7,049 bases of DNA from contig DRKE01000492.1 of the NCBI GenBank assembly GCA_011051925.1, positions 1 to 7,049 of the forward strand, in the 5' to 3' direction. This DNA is from Deltaproteobacteria bacterium (lineage in GTDB: Bacteria > Myxococcota_A > UBA9160 > UBA4427). Both the position numbers and the translations under genes were made by a program. Positions 1 through 6,074 of this stretch are shown piece after piece (the stretch's first letter is position 1; every line of letters starts with the position of its first letter). Below the pieces are notes generated by a model, which did not search any database, was not told where the DNA came from, and saw nothing but the letters and a program-made list of their open reading frames with translations.

Positions 1-177
1 CTCGTCCGATGCCTGCTCTCGTGGTTCGTCTTTCTTCCCCTCGCCTATCTCCTGGCCTTTCCGATGGGCTGGGGACTCACGGGCGCCTGGCTGGGCGGCC
101 TGGGCGCAATCGTGCTCCTGGCGGGATATCTGCTCCTGCGCTTCCGATCGGGGGCCTGGAGGCGGATCCGGATCTAG
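1..177 (+). CDS. MATE-family multidrug/sodium antiporter, C-terminal end (5' truncated by window)
   Basis: The last 58 codons of a gene entering from the left edge are read in frame 1 to a TAG stop at 175-177. The peptide has two hydrophobic helices (about residues 5-20 and 28-48) joined by a short turn with the pattern GWGLTGAWLG, and ends in a basic tail (RFRSGAWRRIRI) expected on the cytoplasmic side. A penultimate helix, a GLTGxWLG turn, a final helix and an arginine-rich end are typical of MATE (NorM/DinF-type) transporters, which export drugs or metabolites in exchange for H+ or Na+. Only the tail is visible, so substrate and subfamily cannot be judged. A flippase-like polysaccharide exporter with a similar end is the main alternative. 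A large inverted repeat starts 28 bases past the stop and could end the transcript. Confidence 0.6.
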   Translation, partial: LVRCLLSWFVFLPLAYLLAFPMGWGLTGAWLGGLGAIVLLAGYLLLRFRSGAWRRIRI

Positions 178-205
178 CGCGGAAAATGACCTGCGGCCGT
201 GCCAG

Positions 206-322
206 GGTCAGGGCGGAGGGGAGCACCGTGCTCGGACAGGTCTCGGCGCACGAGGACAGGGCTTCGCTCGAGGGAAGTGCGCGCCTCGACAACTGCGCGC
301 GGCGCTCCCCTCCGCCCTGACC
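206..322. repeat. 117-bp imperfect inverted repeat with perfect 19-bp arms
   Basis: Bases 206-224 are the exact reverse complement of 304-322 (arms GGTCAGGGCGGAGGGGAGC and GCTCCCCTCCGCCCTGACC), separated by 79 bases. Pairing continues inward with breaks (226-228 with 300-302, 230-231 with 297-298) and weakly outward (202-203 with 325-326). The inner segment holds further short self-complementary pieces, such as CTTC...GAAG around 258-273. It lies between the MATE gene stop and the epimerase start. It could be a long terminator-like RNA hairpin, a small MITE-like element with terminal inverted repeats, or a structured RNA. No target-site duplication is visible just outside the arms and no U-run follows either arm, so the role is open. 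Confidence 0.7.
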
Positions 323-426
323 TCGGACCGCTGGAGCAGGCCGGATCGCGGGTGCTTCGCGACGGAGGGATCGGGCGGCCCCACGGCGACTCCTCTATCC
401 TGATCGGCGGAGGCCGTGCAGCGTAG

Positions 427-1437
427 ATGAAGATCCTGGTGACGGGGACGGCGGGGTTCATCGGGGCGGCCGTCGCGGAAGCGCTGCTGGCGCGTGGGGA
501 CGAGGTCGTCGGGGTCGACGACATGAACGACTACTACGACGTCGGGCTGAAGCGCGCCCGCCTCGACCGGCTCCTGCCTTCGTCGAGCTACGCCCACCAC
601 GAATTCGATCTCGCCGACACGGACCGGACGCTGTCCCTGTTCGCGAGCGAGCGCCCGCTGCGCGTCATCCATCTCGCGGCCCAGGCGGGGGTCCGCTATT
701 CGATCGACCATCCCCAGGTCTATGGCCGCGCCAACCTCGACGCCTTCCTGAACGTGCTGGAAGGCTGCCGGCATCACGAGGTCGATCATCTGGTCTACGC
801 CTCGAGCAGCTCCGTCTACGGCGGCAACACGAAGACGCCCTTTTCCGAAAAGGATGCCGTCGATCATCCCGTGAGCCTCTACGCCGCCACCAAGCGCGCC
901 AACGAGCTGATGGCCCATACCTATGCCCATCTCTACCGGCTGCCGACGACGGGTCTGCGCTTCTTCACGGTCTACGGTCCCTGGGGCCGGCCGGACATGT
1001 CGCCCTTCCTCTTCGTGAAGAAGGTCTTCGAGGGCGAGCCGATCGATGTCTTCAACCATGGCGACCACCAGCGCGACTTCACCTACATCGACGACATCGT
1101 CGAGGGCGTCCTCCGGACCGCCGACCGACCGGCCGAGCCGGACCCGGCCTACGATTCCGGCGCGCCCGACGCCTCGCGAAGCGATGCGCCCTGGCGGATC
1201 TTCAACATCGGCTGTGAGAGGCCGGTCGAGTTGCTGCGCTACATCGAAGTGATCGAAGCGTGCACGGGCCGGAAGGCCACGAAGAACATGCTCCCCATGC
1301 AGCCCGGGGACGTGAAGGCGACCTGTGCGGATGTCTCGGCCCTGGCCGAAGCCGTCGGGTACCGGCCGAAGGTCAGACTGGAAGAGGGGATGGAGCGCTT
1401 CGTGGCGTGGTATCGGGCGTTCTACGGGATCTCATGA
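427..1437 (+). CDS. NAD-dependent nucleotide-sugar epimerase, UDP-glucuronate 4-epimerase-like
   Basis: This complete 336-residue extended short-chain dehydrogenase/reductase most resembles enzymes that interconvert UDP-glucuronate and UDP-galacturonate in the cytoplasm, supplying uronic acids for capsule, LPS or exopolysaccharide. The N-terminal Rossmann motif GTAGFIG is at residues 7-13, an acidic residue D31/D32 ends beta-2 as expected for NAD, the serine-rich catalytic strand (YASSSSVYGG) is at 124-133, and the YxxxK pair is Y152/K156. The family signatures FFTVYGPWGRPDM (179-191), RDFTYIDDI (216-224) and LPMQPGDVKATCAD (289-302) are all present, and length is normal. A GGAGG at 409-413 sits 13 bases before the ATG, slightly far. 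The stop overlaps the convergent ATPase stop. UDP-glucose 4-epimerase or a dTDP-glucose dehydratase is less likely because YGPWGRPDM and LPMQPGDV mark the glucuronate epimerase branch. Confidence 0.9.
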   Translation: MKILVTGTAGFIGAAVAEALLARGDEVVGVDDMNDYYDVGLKRARLDRLLPSSSYAHHEFDLADTDRTLSLFASERPLRVIHLAAQAGVRYSIDHPQVYGRANLDAFLNVLEGCRHHEVDHLVYASSSSVYGGNTKTPFSEKDAVDHPVSLYAATKRANELMAHTYAHLYRLPTTGLRFFTVYGPWGRPDMSPFLFVKKVFEGEPIDVFNHGDHQRDFTYIDDIVEGVLRTADRPAEPDPAYDSGAPDASRSDAPWRIFNIGCERPVELLRYIEVIEACTGRKATKNMLPMQPGDVKATCADVSALAEAVGYRPKVRLEEGMERFVAWYRAFYGIS

Positions 1438-2604
1438 CGTCCATTCGGCGAGCCGCCGGAGGGCATCCATGAGGGGACGGACCATGATGTCCTGCGTCAA
1501 CGGATAGGGCTCTTCCACGGGACCGATCACACAGACTTCCTCGGGTTGAAGATCTTCGACGGCGTTCCAGAAGCCCCTCTGGACGGCGGGTGTGGAGGAC
1601 GCCTTGATTTCGAAAGCGATCTTCCGGTTCGCTTTCTGGAGAACGAGATCGAGTTCAGCCCCCGCAGCCGTTCGATAGAAGGACGGAGCCCAGCCACGAG
1701 CGTGGGCAATCAGGTTTTCGATGACGAATCCTTCGTACGAGCTGCCCAGGGTCGGATGGCCCAGGAGTTCTTCGTGGGTATCGATGCCGAGCAGACTGTG
1801 CAGGATCCCGCTGTCGCGAACGTAGATCCTGGGCGACTTCACGAGGCGTTTGCCGAGATTGACTTCGAGAGGTTCGAGCGCTCGAAGCATGAACGTGCCG
1901 TTCAGGATGTCGACGTAGGATCGAGCCGTCGGGGCACTCACCCCGAGAGAGCCGGCGAGTCGACTCGCGTTCAGGAGGCCACCGTGAAGATGCGCGCACA
2001 TGCGCCAGAGCCGACCCAGCCTGGCGGGAGGAATCCTGAAGCCCAGTGCGCCGATATCGCGCTCCAGGAAGGTCTGCACGAAGTTTCGGCGCCAATCGAC
2101 ACTCGCCTGTTCGTCGGCGGCGAGAAAGCTGCGCGGAAAGCCACCTCGGACCCAGAGGCGATTCTCGTCCTGCGGTCCGGAGCTCGGGATCTCATCCGCG
2201 AGGAAGGGGCCCAGTTCAAGGTACGAAATCCGACCCGCCAGGGTTTCCGAGCTTTGCTGCAGCAGATCTCGGGAGGCGGAGCCCAACAAGAGGAACATGC
2301 CCGTACGCTCCTCCCGATCGATGTAGCCTCGTAAGACCGCAAAGAGTTCGGGAGCCCGCTGGATCTCGTCCAGACAGATCAGTGTGTCGGGATGCAGGGC
2401 GAAATAGGCCAGAGGGTCTCGAAGTCGAGCGGCGTCGGATGGGTTTTCCAGATCGAGGTAGGCGACGCGTGGATACCGCGCGAGCGCCATCCTGGCGAGG
2501 GTCGTCTTGCCACACTGACGCGGCCCCAGCAGGACGACGGCTGGATTGTGAGCAAGTTGCCGATGAAGCTCATTCTCGAGCAGACGCTCAATCTGATCTT
2601 GCAT
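1432..2604 (-). CDS. AAA_14/DUF4143 ATPase (accessory P-loop protein)
   Basis: This complete 390-residue P-loop ATPase has the usual two-domain layout. Walker A is GPRQCGKTT (residues 27-35) and Walker B is LICLDEIQ (75-82, D79/E80). A sensor-1-like strand LLLGSASRDLL (105-115) and the RGGFPRSFL block (153-161) follow. A winged-helix-like segment (about 212-235, LAGSLGVSAPTARSYVDIL) joins to the DUF4143 domain with RDSGILHSLLG (263-273) and LGSSYEGFVIE (286-296). The PD-(D/E)XK-like core is AELDL (D319) and FEIK (E332, K334). These proteins are widespread, often in several copies per genome, and their physiological role is not settled; involvement in DNA or stress/defence functions is conjecture. 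No Shine-Dalgarno sequence precedes the ATG, which lies just past a strong -10 element. Codon use is less GC-extreme than in the epimerase, in keeping with accessory DNA. The gene converges with the epimerase, sharing a 6-bp overlap. Confidence 0.9.
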   Translation of the reverse strand: MQDQIERLLENELHRQLAHNPAVVLLGPRQCGKTTLARMALARYPRVAYLDLENPSDAARLRDPLAYFALHPDTLICLDEIQRAPELFAVLRGYIDREERTGMFLLLGSASRDLLQQSSETLAGRISYLELGPFLADEIPSSGPQDENRLWVRGGFPRSFLAADEQASVDWRRNFVQTFLERDIGALGFRIPPARLGRLWRMCAHLHGGLLNASRLAGSLGVSAPTARSYVDILNGTFMLRALEPLEVNLGKRLVKSPRIYVRDSGILHSLLGIDTHEELLGHPTLGSSYEGFVIENLIAHARGWAPSFYRTAAGAELDLVLQKANRKIAFEIKASSTPAVQRGFWNAVEDLQPEEVCVIGPVEEPYPLTQDIMVRPLMDALRRLAEWTS

Positions 2605-2640
2605 ATCAAAATGTATACTTTTGATTTACAAGGATCTCAA
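2605..2640 (-). promoter_or_regulatory. Leaderless-type promoter and overlapping palindromic operator for the DUF4143 ATPase
   Basis: Read on the minus strand, a -35 box TTGAGA (2640-2635), a 17-bp spacer and a -10 box TATACA (2617-2612) precede the ATG at 2604 by only seven bases. The expected transcription start therefore falls on or within about two bases of the start codon, giving a leaderless mRNA, which agrees with the absent ribosome binding site. The -10 box sits inside an inverted repeat, ATCAAAA (2605-2611) and TTTTGAT (2619-2625) with a 7-base centre, the placement expected of a repressor site. The tract is strikingly AT-rich against its surroundings. The boxes and arms are seen directly; repression and leaderless translation are inferred. 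Confidence 0.65.
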
Positions 2641-2711
2641 CCGTTGAGCTGCCCCCCCAAAATCATACCCCCGGGGGACATCGGGGTGCAGGAAGAGAAT
2701 GCACCTGGCTC

Positions 2712-2930
2712 ATGAGATCTCTGCTGCATCGAATGCCGAAATCTCACGACGAACTGATCGAATGGACCGGCCCGGCGACCCGTGAGGAGTTCCTCGTTCG
2801 TCCCCAGCTCGGCGCTTCCTGGGAGGGATTCGCCCTCGAGGAAGGCATTCACCTTCACGAAGTCTCGGATGAGGAGGTCTACTTCTGGGGCGTCCACCAG
2901 CAGGTCGGACTCGACCTTCTGATCGCCCGC
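2712..2930 (+). pseudogene. Decayed C-terminal fragment of a second AAA_14/DUF4143 protein
   Basis: An open frame from ATG 2712 encodes REEFLVRPQLGASWEGFALE (residues 24-43) and then EVYFWGVHQQVGLDLLIAR (about 55-73). This aligns with the DUF4143 domain of the intact ATPase (HEELLGHPTLGSSYEGFVIE, then SFYRTAAGAELDLVLQK), including the counterpart of its nuclease-like aspartate (D68 here, D319 there). No P-loop, Walker B or RDSG block precedes it, and the FEIK strand that should follow is missing; the frame runs on to 3185 in unrelated low-complexity sequence. I read this as a 5'- and 3'-truncated remnant, oriented opposite to the intact gene. Match boundaries are approximate, and the first 20 residues may not belong to the domain. 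An open frame on the opposite strand here (2637-3008) is a shadow of the same conserved segment. Confidence 0.6.
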
Positions 2931-3082
2931 GTCCAGGCTGCGACTGCTCGAGCTCGTGCCCGGGACAGGATCCAGACGGTGTTCGACTCGGCTGGACTGA
3001 TCCATCACCGCTCGGAGGTCGAAGTCGTCGACTGGGATCCGCCGGGAGGAACGGGGCCTGACAATCGTGTTAGGCGTCCGAG

Positions 3083-3940
3083 TCAGGCGGAGCGTCGGCG
3101 CCCCGCGAGCAGGGCCAGACCCATGCCCATCAGAAGCGCCGTCGTCGGCTCGGGCACGACGGCGACCTGGCTGGCATCCGCGTGACCCACGACGACGCTC
3201 GCCCCGACCATGTGCGTACCGATCATCTTGTTCACTTCGAGATGGCCGACGTTCACGTCGATGCTGCAGGTATCGGTCCCGCCGACGGGGCCGCTGCAGT
3301 TCTCGGTCTGCTCGTTCAGGACGAGGGAGAGACCGGGCAGGCTGATCAGGGTCGTATTGACGGCAGGCCCCGCGTTGATCGTCCAGGTCCCCTCACCGAA
3401 GACGAAGAGACTCCCGCCGATGATCGTGCTGTTTCCGGTTGCGACCAGGCTACCGAAATCGCCCGTCACCGAAGCATCCGCCGTCAACACGCTCGCGTTC
3501 AGCGTCAGCAGGTCGAAGGCCGGAATGAAACCCGTCGGATCGAAGGCGATGTTGAAGAAGACCGTGCTGAGACCGCCGCTCGCATTGGTCGTCCTCGAGC
3601 CCGCGCCCCCATCGACGTTGGACGTGGCAGTCGCCGTCGAAAGGTCGACGCTGTAGTCGATCAGGATGTCGCCATCCGAGATCGGGATGATGTCGGAGAA
3701 GACGAAGCTGCCCATCGAATCGCTGAGGCTGTAGGCCGGCGGGGCGACACCGGAGACCTGCGCGCCGGGACCCGCGGACAGAACGGGCGTTCCGTTCACG
3801 GAGGCGTCGAAGGTCGCGTCGAAACCCGAGCTGGCACCGCTGATCACGGTGGCGCCGGCGGTCGTCGCGGCGAGCGAACCGAGCAAAAGAACCGTCAGAC
3901 TGGAGGCGATCAATCCAAGGCGAGCAGAAACAGCAGCCAT
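3083..3940 (-). CDS. PEP-CTERM sorting-domain exported protein of unknown function
   Basis: The 285-residue protein starts with a Sec-type signal peptide (hydrophobic core about residues 8-28, likely cut near A30) and ends with a textbook PEP-CTERM tail: VPEP at 262-265, a hydrophobic helix (TTALLMGMGLALLAG) and a basic RRRSA end. In known systems this tail is cut by an exosortase in the inner membrane and the protein is displayed or released with extracellular polysaccharide. The body is rich in Gly, Ser, Thr, Asn and Asp with alternating beta-like strands and one cysteine pair (C215, C225) that could form a disulfide; I recognise no enzyme domain. The ATG at 3940 was chosen because it opens the signal peptide and follows a purine-rich GGAAGGGA about nine bases upstream; the frame stays open far upstream only through GC bias. 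No exosortase is in the window, so it must act in trans. Confidence 0.88.
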   Translation of the reverse strand: MAAVSARLGLIASSLTVLLLGSLAATTAGATVISGASSGFDATFDASVNGTPVLSAGPGAQVSGVAPPAYSLSDSMGSFVFSDIIPISDGDILIDYSVDLSTATATSNVDGGAGSRTTNASGGLSTVFFNIAFDPTGFIPAFDLLTLNASVLTADASVTGDFGSLVATGNSTIIGGSLFVFGEGTWTINAGPAVNTTLISLPGLSLVLNEQTENCSGPVGGTDTCSIDVNVGHLEVNKMIGTHMVGASVVVGHADASQVAVVPEPTTALLMGMGLALLAGRRRSA

Positions 3941-3997
3941 GTCGAATTTCCCTTCCCAAGGAAGCCGTCCGGCAGGCGTTGCCAGAACGACCAGACA

Positions 3998-4010
3998 TTC
4001 ATGACATGAA
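3998..4010. promoter_or_regulatory. Operator-like palindrome upstream of the PEP-CTERM gene
   Basis: TTCATG and CATGAA form perfect 6-bp arms around a single central base. The site is 58-70 bases upstream of the PEP-CTERM ATG, where a promoter would be expected, and lies in a locally less GC-rich patch. Regulator binding is inferred from symmetry and position alone; such a short palindrome can arise by chance. Confidence 0.3.
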
Positions 4011-4130
4011 CCCCCCGGGAAGGCAACACTCTTTGTTGTCTCGGGGATTTTCCCTCGATTCGCGCGGGCGGTCCGGATCGCCCGACGATCAGGGGTTGGC
4101 CCCGGAACCCGCGTGCCCGAGCCCGAAACG

Positions 4131-4158
4131 CCCCCTTGCCCGCGGCCCCCCGCCCCCC
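4131..4158 (-). other. Canonical G-quadruplex motif
   Basis: On the minus strand four runs of 6, 6, 3 and 5 guanines are separated by loops of 1, 4 and 3 bases (seen on the plus strand as C-runs at 4131-4135, 4139-4141, 4146-4151 and 4153-4158). This fits the G3+N1-7 rule. It lies downstream of mtnA and upstream of the PEP-CTERM gene, both transcribed in the strand carrying the guanines, so it would be present in read-through RNA. Confidence 0.55.
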
Positions 4159-4196
4159 GGCCTCGCCTCAGACACCCGAGGGGACAGTGCCAGCCC

Positions 4197-4223
4197 GGCA
4201 GGAACCGCGCCCGGGCACCTGCC
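4197..4223 (-). terminator. GC-rich stem-loop after mtnA, possible terminator
   Basis: GGCAGG (4197-4202) and CCTGCC (4218-4223) can pair around a 15-base loop that itself contains the palindrome GCCCGGGC. It begins 22 bases past the mtnA stop. There is no U-run after it on the minus strand, so it is not a classic intrinsic terminator; it may be a pause or 3'-end-stabilising hairpin, or chance in GC-rich DNA. Confidence 0.3.
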
Positions 4224-4245
4224 CTCCGCGATCGATCTTCAGCCT

Positions 4246-5355
4246 TCAATCGCCGTCCCTGTCGGCCTCCTTCGTCGCCCGCAGGGCCGCGAGGCCGGGG
4301 CGACTGGCCTCGAAGCAGCCCTCTTCCGTGACGAGACGGGTGACGTAGCGGGCGGGCGTGACGTCGAAGGCCGGATTCGCGACCGGGCTCGCCGCCGAGA
4401 AGAGGGCCACCCGTTCGAGCCTTCCCTCCGCCGTCCGACCGACGATTTCCCGAACCTCGGCGGCGTCGCGTTCCTCGATCGGGATCTGTTCGAGACCGTC
4501 GTCGATCGTCCAATCGATCGTCGACGTCGGCAGCGCGACAAAGAAGGGCACACCGTTCGCGTCGGCCGCCAACGCCTTCAGATAGGTTCCGATCTTGTTG
4601 CAGACATCTCCGGTCGACGTCGTCCGGTCGCTGCCGACGAGAACGGCGTCGACGAGACCCCGCTGCATCAGGTGGCCCCCGGCATTGTCGACGATCACGG
4701 TATGGGGAATGCCCTCTTCGCGCAGCTCGAAGGCGGTGAGGCTCGCGCCCTGGTTCCGCGGTCGGGTCTCGTCGACCCAGACATGGACGGGGAGGCCCTC
4801 GCGATGGGCCTTGTAGATCGGCGCGAGCGCCGTTCCCCAATCGACCGTCGCGAGCCAGCCGGCGTTGCAATGCGTCAGGATCTGGAGGGGCTCGCCCGAC
4901 TTCTCTCGGGCGAGTTCGCGCAGGAGTGTCAGCCCATGGGTTCCGATCGCTTCGCAGCAGGCGACATCCTCGTCGCACAATGCGACCGCGCGGGCCCGTG
5001 CCGCTGCGGCCCGCTCTTCCGGCGGAAGCGACCAGACCGACTCGACCAACCGCACGACCGCCCAATGCAGATTCACCGCGGTCGGCCGCGTGGCGACCAG
5101 TTCGTTGGCCATCCGCGTGAGCGCCCGGTCGCCAGGATCGGCCGACAGACCCAGCGCGAGCCCGTGGGCGGCCGTCACGCCGATCAACGGTGCACCGCGA
5201 ACCCGCATCGTCCGGATCGCCTCGACGACCGATTCGAAGTCCGCGAGCGTCCGAACCTCGAAGCGATGGGGAAGCTTCGTCTGGTCGATGATCCGGAGGG
5301 CGCCCGTCTCCTCGTCGAGCCAGATCGATCGATGATGCGTGCCTTCGACCCGCAC
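4246..5355 (-). CDS. mtnA: S-methyl-5-thioribose-1-phosphate isomerase
   Basis: This 369-residue cytosolic enzyme converts 5-methylthioribose-1-phosphate to 5-methylthioribulose-1-phosphate, the first step after MTA phosphorolysis in the methionine salvage pathway. Family marks are the substrate-binding VRGAPLIG (residues 52-59), the catalytic cysteine in THCNAG (C163), ETRPRNQGASLTAFEL (196-211), the catalytic aspartate in VGSDRTTSTGD (D243), and NKIGTYLKALAA (253-264). Length and the opening VEGTHHRSIWLDE agree with full-length MtnA rather than the related eIF2B alpha/beta/delta subunits, which lack this full set of residues. The start is a GTG six bases after the apt stop, with only a distant GAGG upstream, so translational coupling to apt is likely. 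The gene is second in the apt-mtnA operon; mtnP and the later salvage genes are not in the window. Confidence 0.95.
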   Translation of the reverse strand: MRVEGTHHRSIWLDEETGALRIIDQTKLPHRFEVRTLADFESVVEAIRTMRVRGAPLIGVTAAHGLALGLSADPGDRALTRMANELVATRPTAVNLHWAVVRLVESVWSLPPEERAAAARARAVALCDEDVACCEAIGTHGLTLLRELAREKSGEPLQILTHCNAGWLATVDWGTALAPIYKAHREGLPVHVWVDETRPRNQGASLTAFELREEGIPHTVIVDNAGGHLMQRGLVDAVLVGSDRTTSTGDVCNKIGTYLKALAADANGVPFFVALPTSTIDWTIDDGLEQIPIEERDAAEVREIVGRTAEGRLERVALFSAASPVANPAFDVTPARYVTRLVTEEGCFEASRPGLAALRATKEADRDGD

Positions 5356-5361
5356 GCGCGC

Positions 5362-5889
5362 TCAGTCGCCCTCGAATTCACACAGCGCATGGACCGCGCA
5401 GCCGAGCTTTTCGAGACGCTCCACTCCGCCCAGGTCCGGCAACGCGATCACGAAGGCACATTCGACCACCTCGGCCCCGGCCTCGCGAATCAACTCGACG
5501 GCCGCCTCGGCCGTCCCCCCCGTCGCGACCAGGTCATCGACGAGCAGGATCCGCTGACCGGGCTCGACGGCCCCCACATGCATCTCGACGCGATCGCTCC
5601 CGTACTCCAGATCGAAATTCCGCCCGATGGTTTCGGCCGGCAGCTTCCCGGGCTTCCGGATCGGAACGAAGCCCAGACCCATCTTGTAGGCGATCGCCGT
5701 CCCGAAGATGAAGCCGCGGGCCTCGATCCCGACGATGAGATCGATGCCGTTTTCGCCGTGGCGATGGGAGATTCCGTCGACCGCGAGACGGAGACCCGTC
5801 GGATCGCGGAGAAGAGTCGTGATGTCGCGAAATTGGATTCCGGGTTTCGGGTGGTCGGGGATGGTGCGGATGTAGGAGGTGAGGGGCAT
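5362..5889 (-). CDS. apt: Adenine phosphoribosyltransferase
   Basis: This 175-residue cytosolic enzyme joins adenine and PRPP to give AMP and pyrophosphate, salvaging adenine released from methylthioadenosine. It begins with the typical SYIRTIPDHPKPGIQFRDIT (residues 5-24), then IEARGF (55-60), the flexible-loop region KLPAETIGRNFDLEYG (82-97), and the PRPP-binding signature ILLVDDLVATGGT (114-126, with the acidic pair D118/D119). The ATG at 5889 is preferred over the in-frame ATG at 5928 because homologues start just before SYIR and a GGAG lies about ten bases upstream of it; the longer form would add a poorly conserved 13-residue arginine-rich extension. Its stop is six bases before the mtnA GTG, so the two genes almost certainly share one transcript and one metabolic job. 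Confidence 0.95.
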   Translation of the reverse strand: MPLTSYIRTIPDHPKPGIQFRDITTLLRDPTGLRLAVDGISHRHGENGIDLIVGIEARGFIFGTAIAYKMGLGFVPIRKPGKLPAETIGRNFDLEYGSDRVEMHVGAVEPGQRILLVDDLVATGGTAEAAVELIREAGAEVVECAFVIALPDLGGVERLEKLGCAVHALCEFEGD

Positions 5890-6030
5890 GGGGGTTGGGC
5901 TCCGTTCTCGACGCGACCAGGCAGGCATTCACCGACCGGCTGATTCATCGAACGAACTCGACGATACCTGATTTGATGCGGCCAGCGGTTCGGGAGAAGA
6001 AGCGCCTTCGCCCGGGACCTTCCAGGCCTT

Positions 6031-6060
6031 TTGAGCTGACGACATCATCTTGCCTATAGT
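6031..6060 (+). promoter_or_regulatory. Sigma70-like promoter for the SGNH-like gene
   Basis: TTGAGC (6031-6036) and TATAGT (6055-6060) are separated by 18 bases, a good match to -35/-10 boxes in otherwise GC-rich DNA. The predicted start near 6067 would leave a leader of roughly 50-105 bases, depending on the start codon used. The promoter faces right, away from apt. I found no equally convincing promoter for apt on the other strand in 5890-6030. Confidence 0.55.
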
Positions 6061-6074
6061 AGCGATGCGTCTCA

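Larger units (their letters stand above)
3941..4245. other. Intergenic region between mtnA stop and PEP-CTERM start
   Basis: These 305 bp hold no gene I can support. They contain a GC-rich stem-loop just past the mtnA stop (4197-4223), a tract of four G-runs on the minus strand (4131-4158), and a perfect odd palindrome TTCATG-A-CATGAA (3998-4010) about 58-70 bases upstream of the PEP-CTERM start. The purine-rich ribosome binding site lies near 3949-3957. A weak promoter reading on the minus strand is TTGCCT followed 18 bases later by ATGAAT, which overlaps the palindrome; I do not consider it secure. Confidence 0.6.

Noticed and set aside
208..1068. 286-codon minus-strand frame opposite the epimerase
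   Set aside because: Shadow of the epimerase, whose motifs are complete on the plus strand; no recognisable domain on the minus strand.
1546..2334. 262-codon plus-strand frame opposite the ATPase
   Set aside because: Shadow of the ATPase; low-complexity charged translation without motifs.
2668..2677. Perfect palindrome CCCCCGGGGG
   Set aside because: Short homopolymer-based symmetry inside decayed sequence; no gene start or repeat partner gives it meaning.
2637..3008. 123-codon minus-strand frame between the ATPase and PEP-CTERM genes
   Set aside because: Opposite strand of the DUF4143 remnant; the plus-strand reading carries the conserved residues.
3056..3075. Possible terminator hairpin for the PEP-CTERM gene (stem of about 8 bp with an ATCG loop)
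   Set aside because: It pairs better as plus-strand RNA (a G-U pair becomes an A-C mismatch on the minus strand), and no U-run follows, so it is not supported as a terminator of the minus-strand gene.
3961..3990. Sigma54-like GG...GC pattern (TGGCAACGCCTGC on the minus strand) upstream of the PEP-CTERM gene
   Set aside because: The GG and GC dinucleotides are 8 bases apart rather than the required 10.
3941..5065. In-frame upstream extension of the PEP-CTERM gene to a 660-codon frame
   Set aside because: The extra part is an Arg/Gly-rich out-of-frame reading of mtnA. The real protein begins at the signal peptide at 3940, after a ribosome binding site.
5890..5928. N-terminal extension of Apt from ATG 5928
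   Set aside because: No ribosome binding site before 5928, and the added residues are not part of the Apt fold; the ATG at 5889 matches usual Apt starts.
3979..5943. Long plus-strand open frame of 654 codons antisense to apt and mtnA
   Set aside because: It exactly opposes two well-recognised enzymes, has an Arg/Asp/Gly/Pro-rich composition with no domain, and arises because GC-rich codons seldom give stops in the opposite frame.
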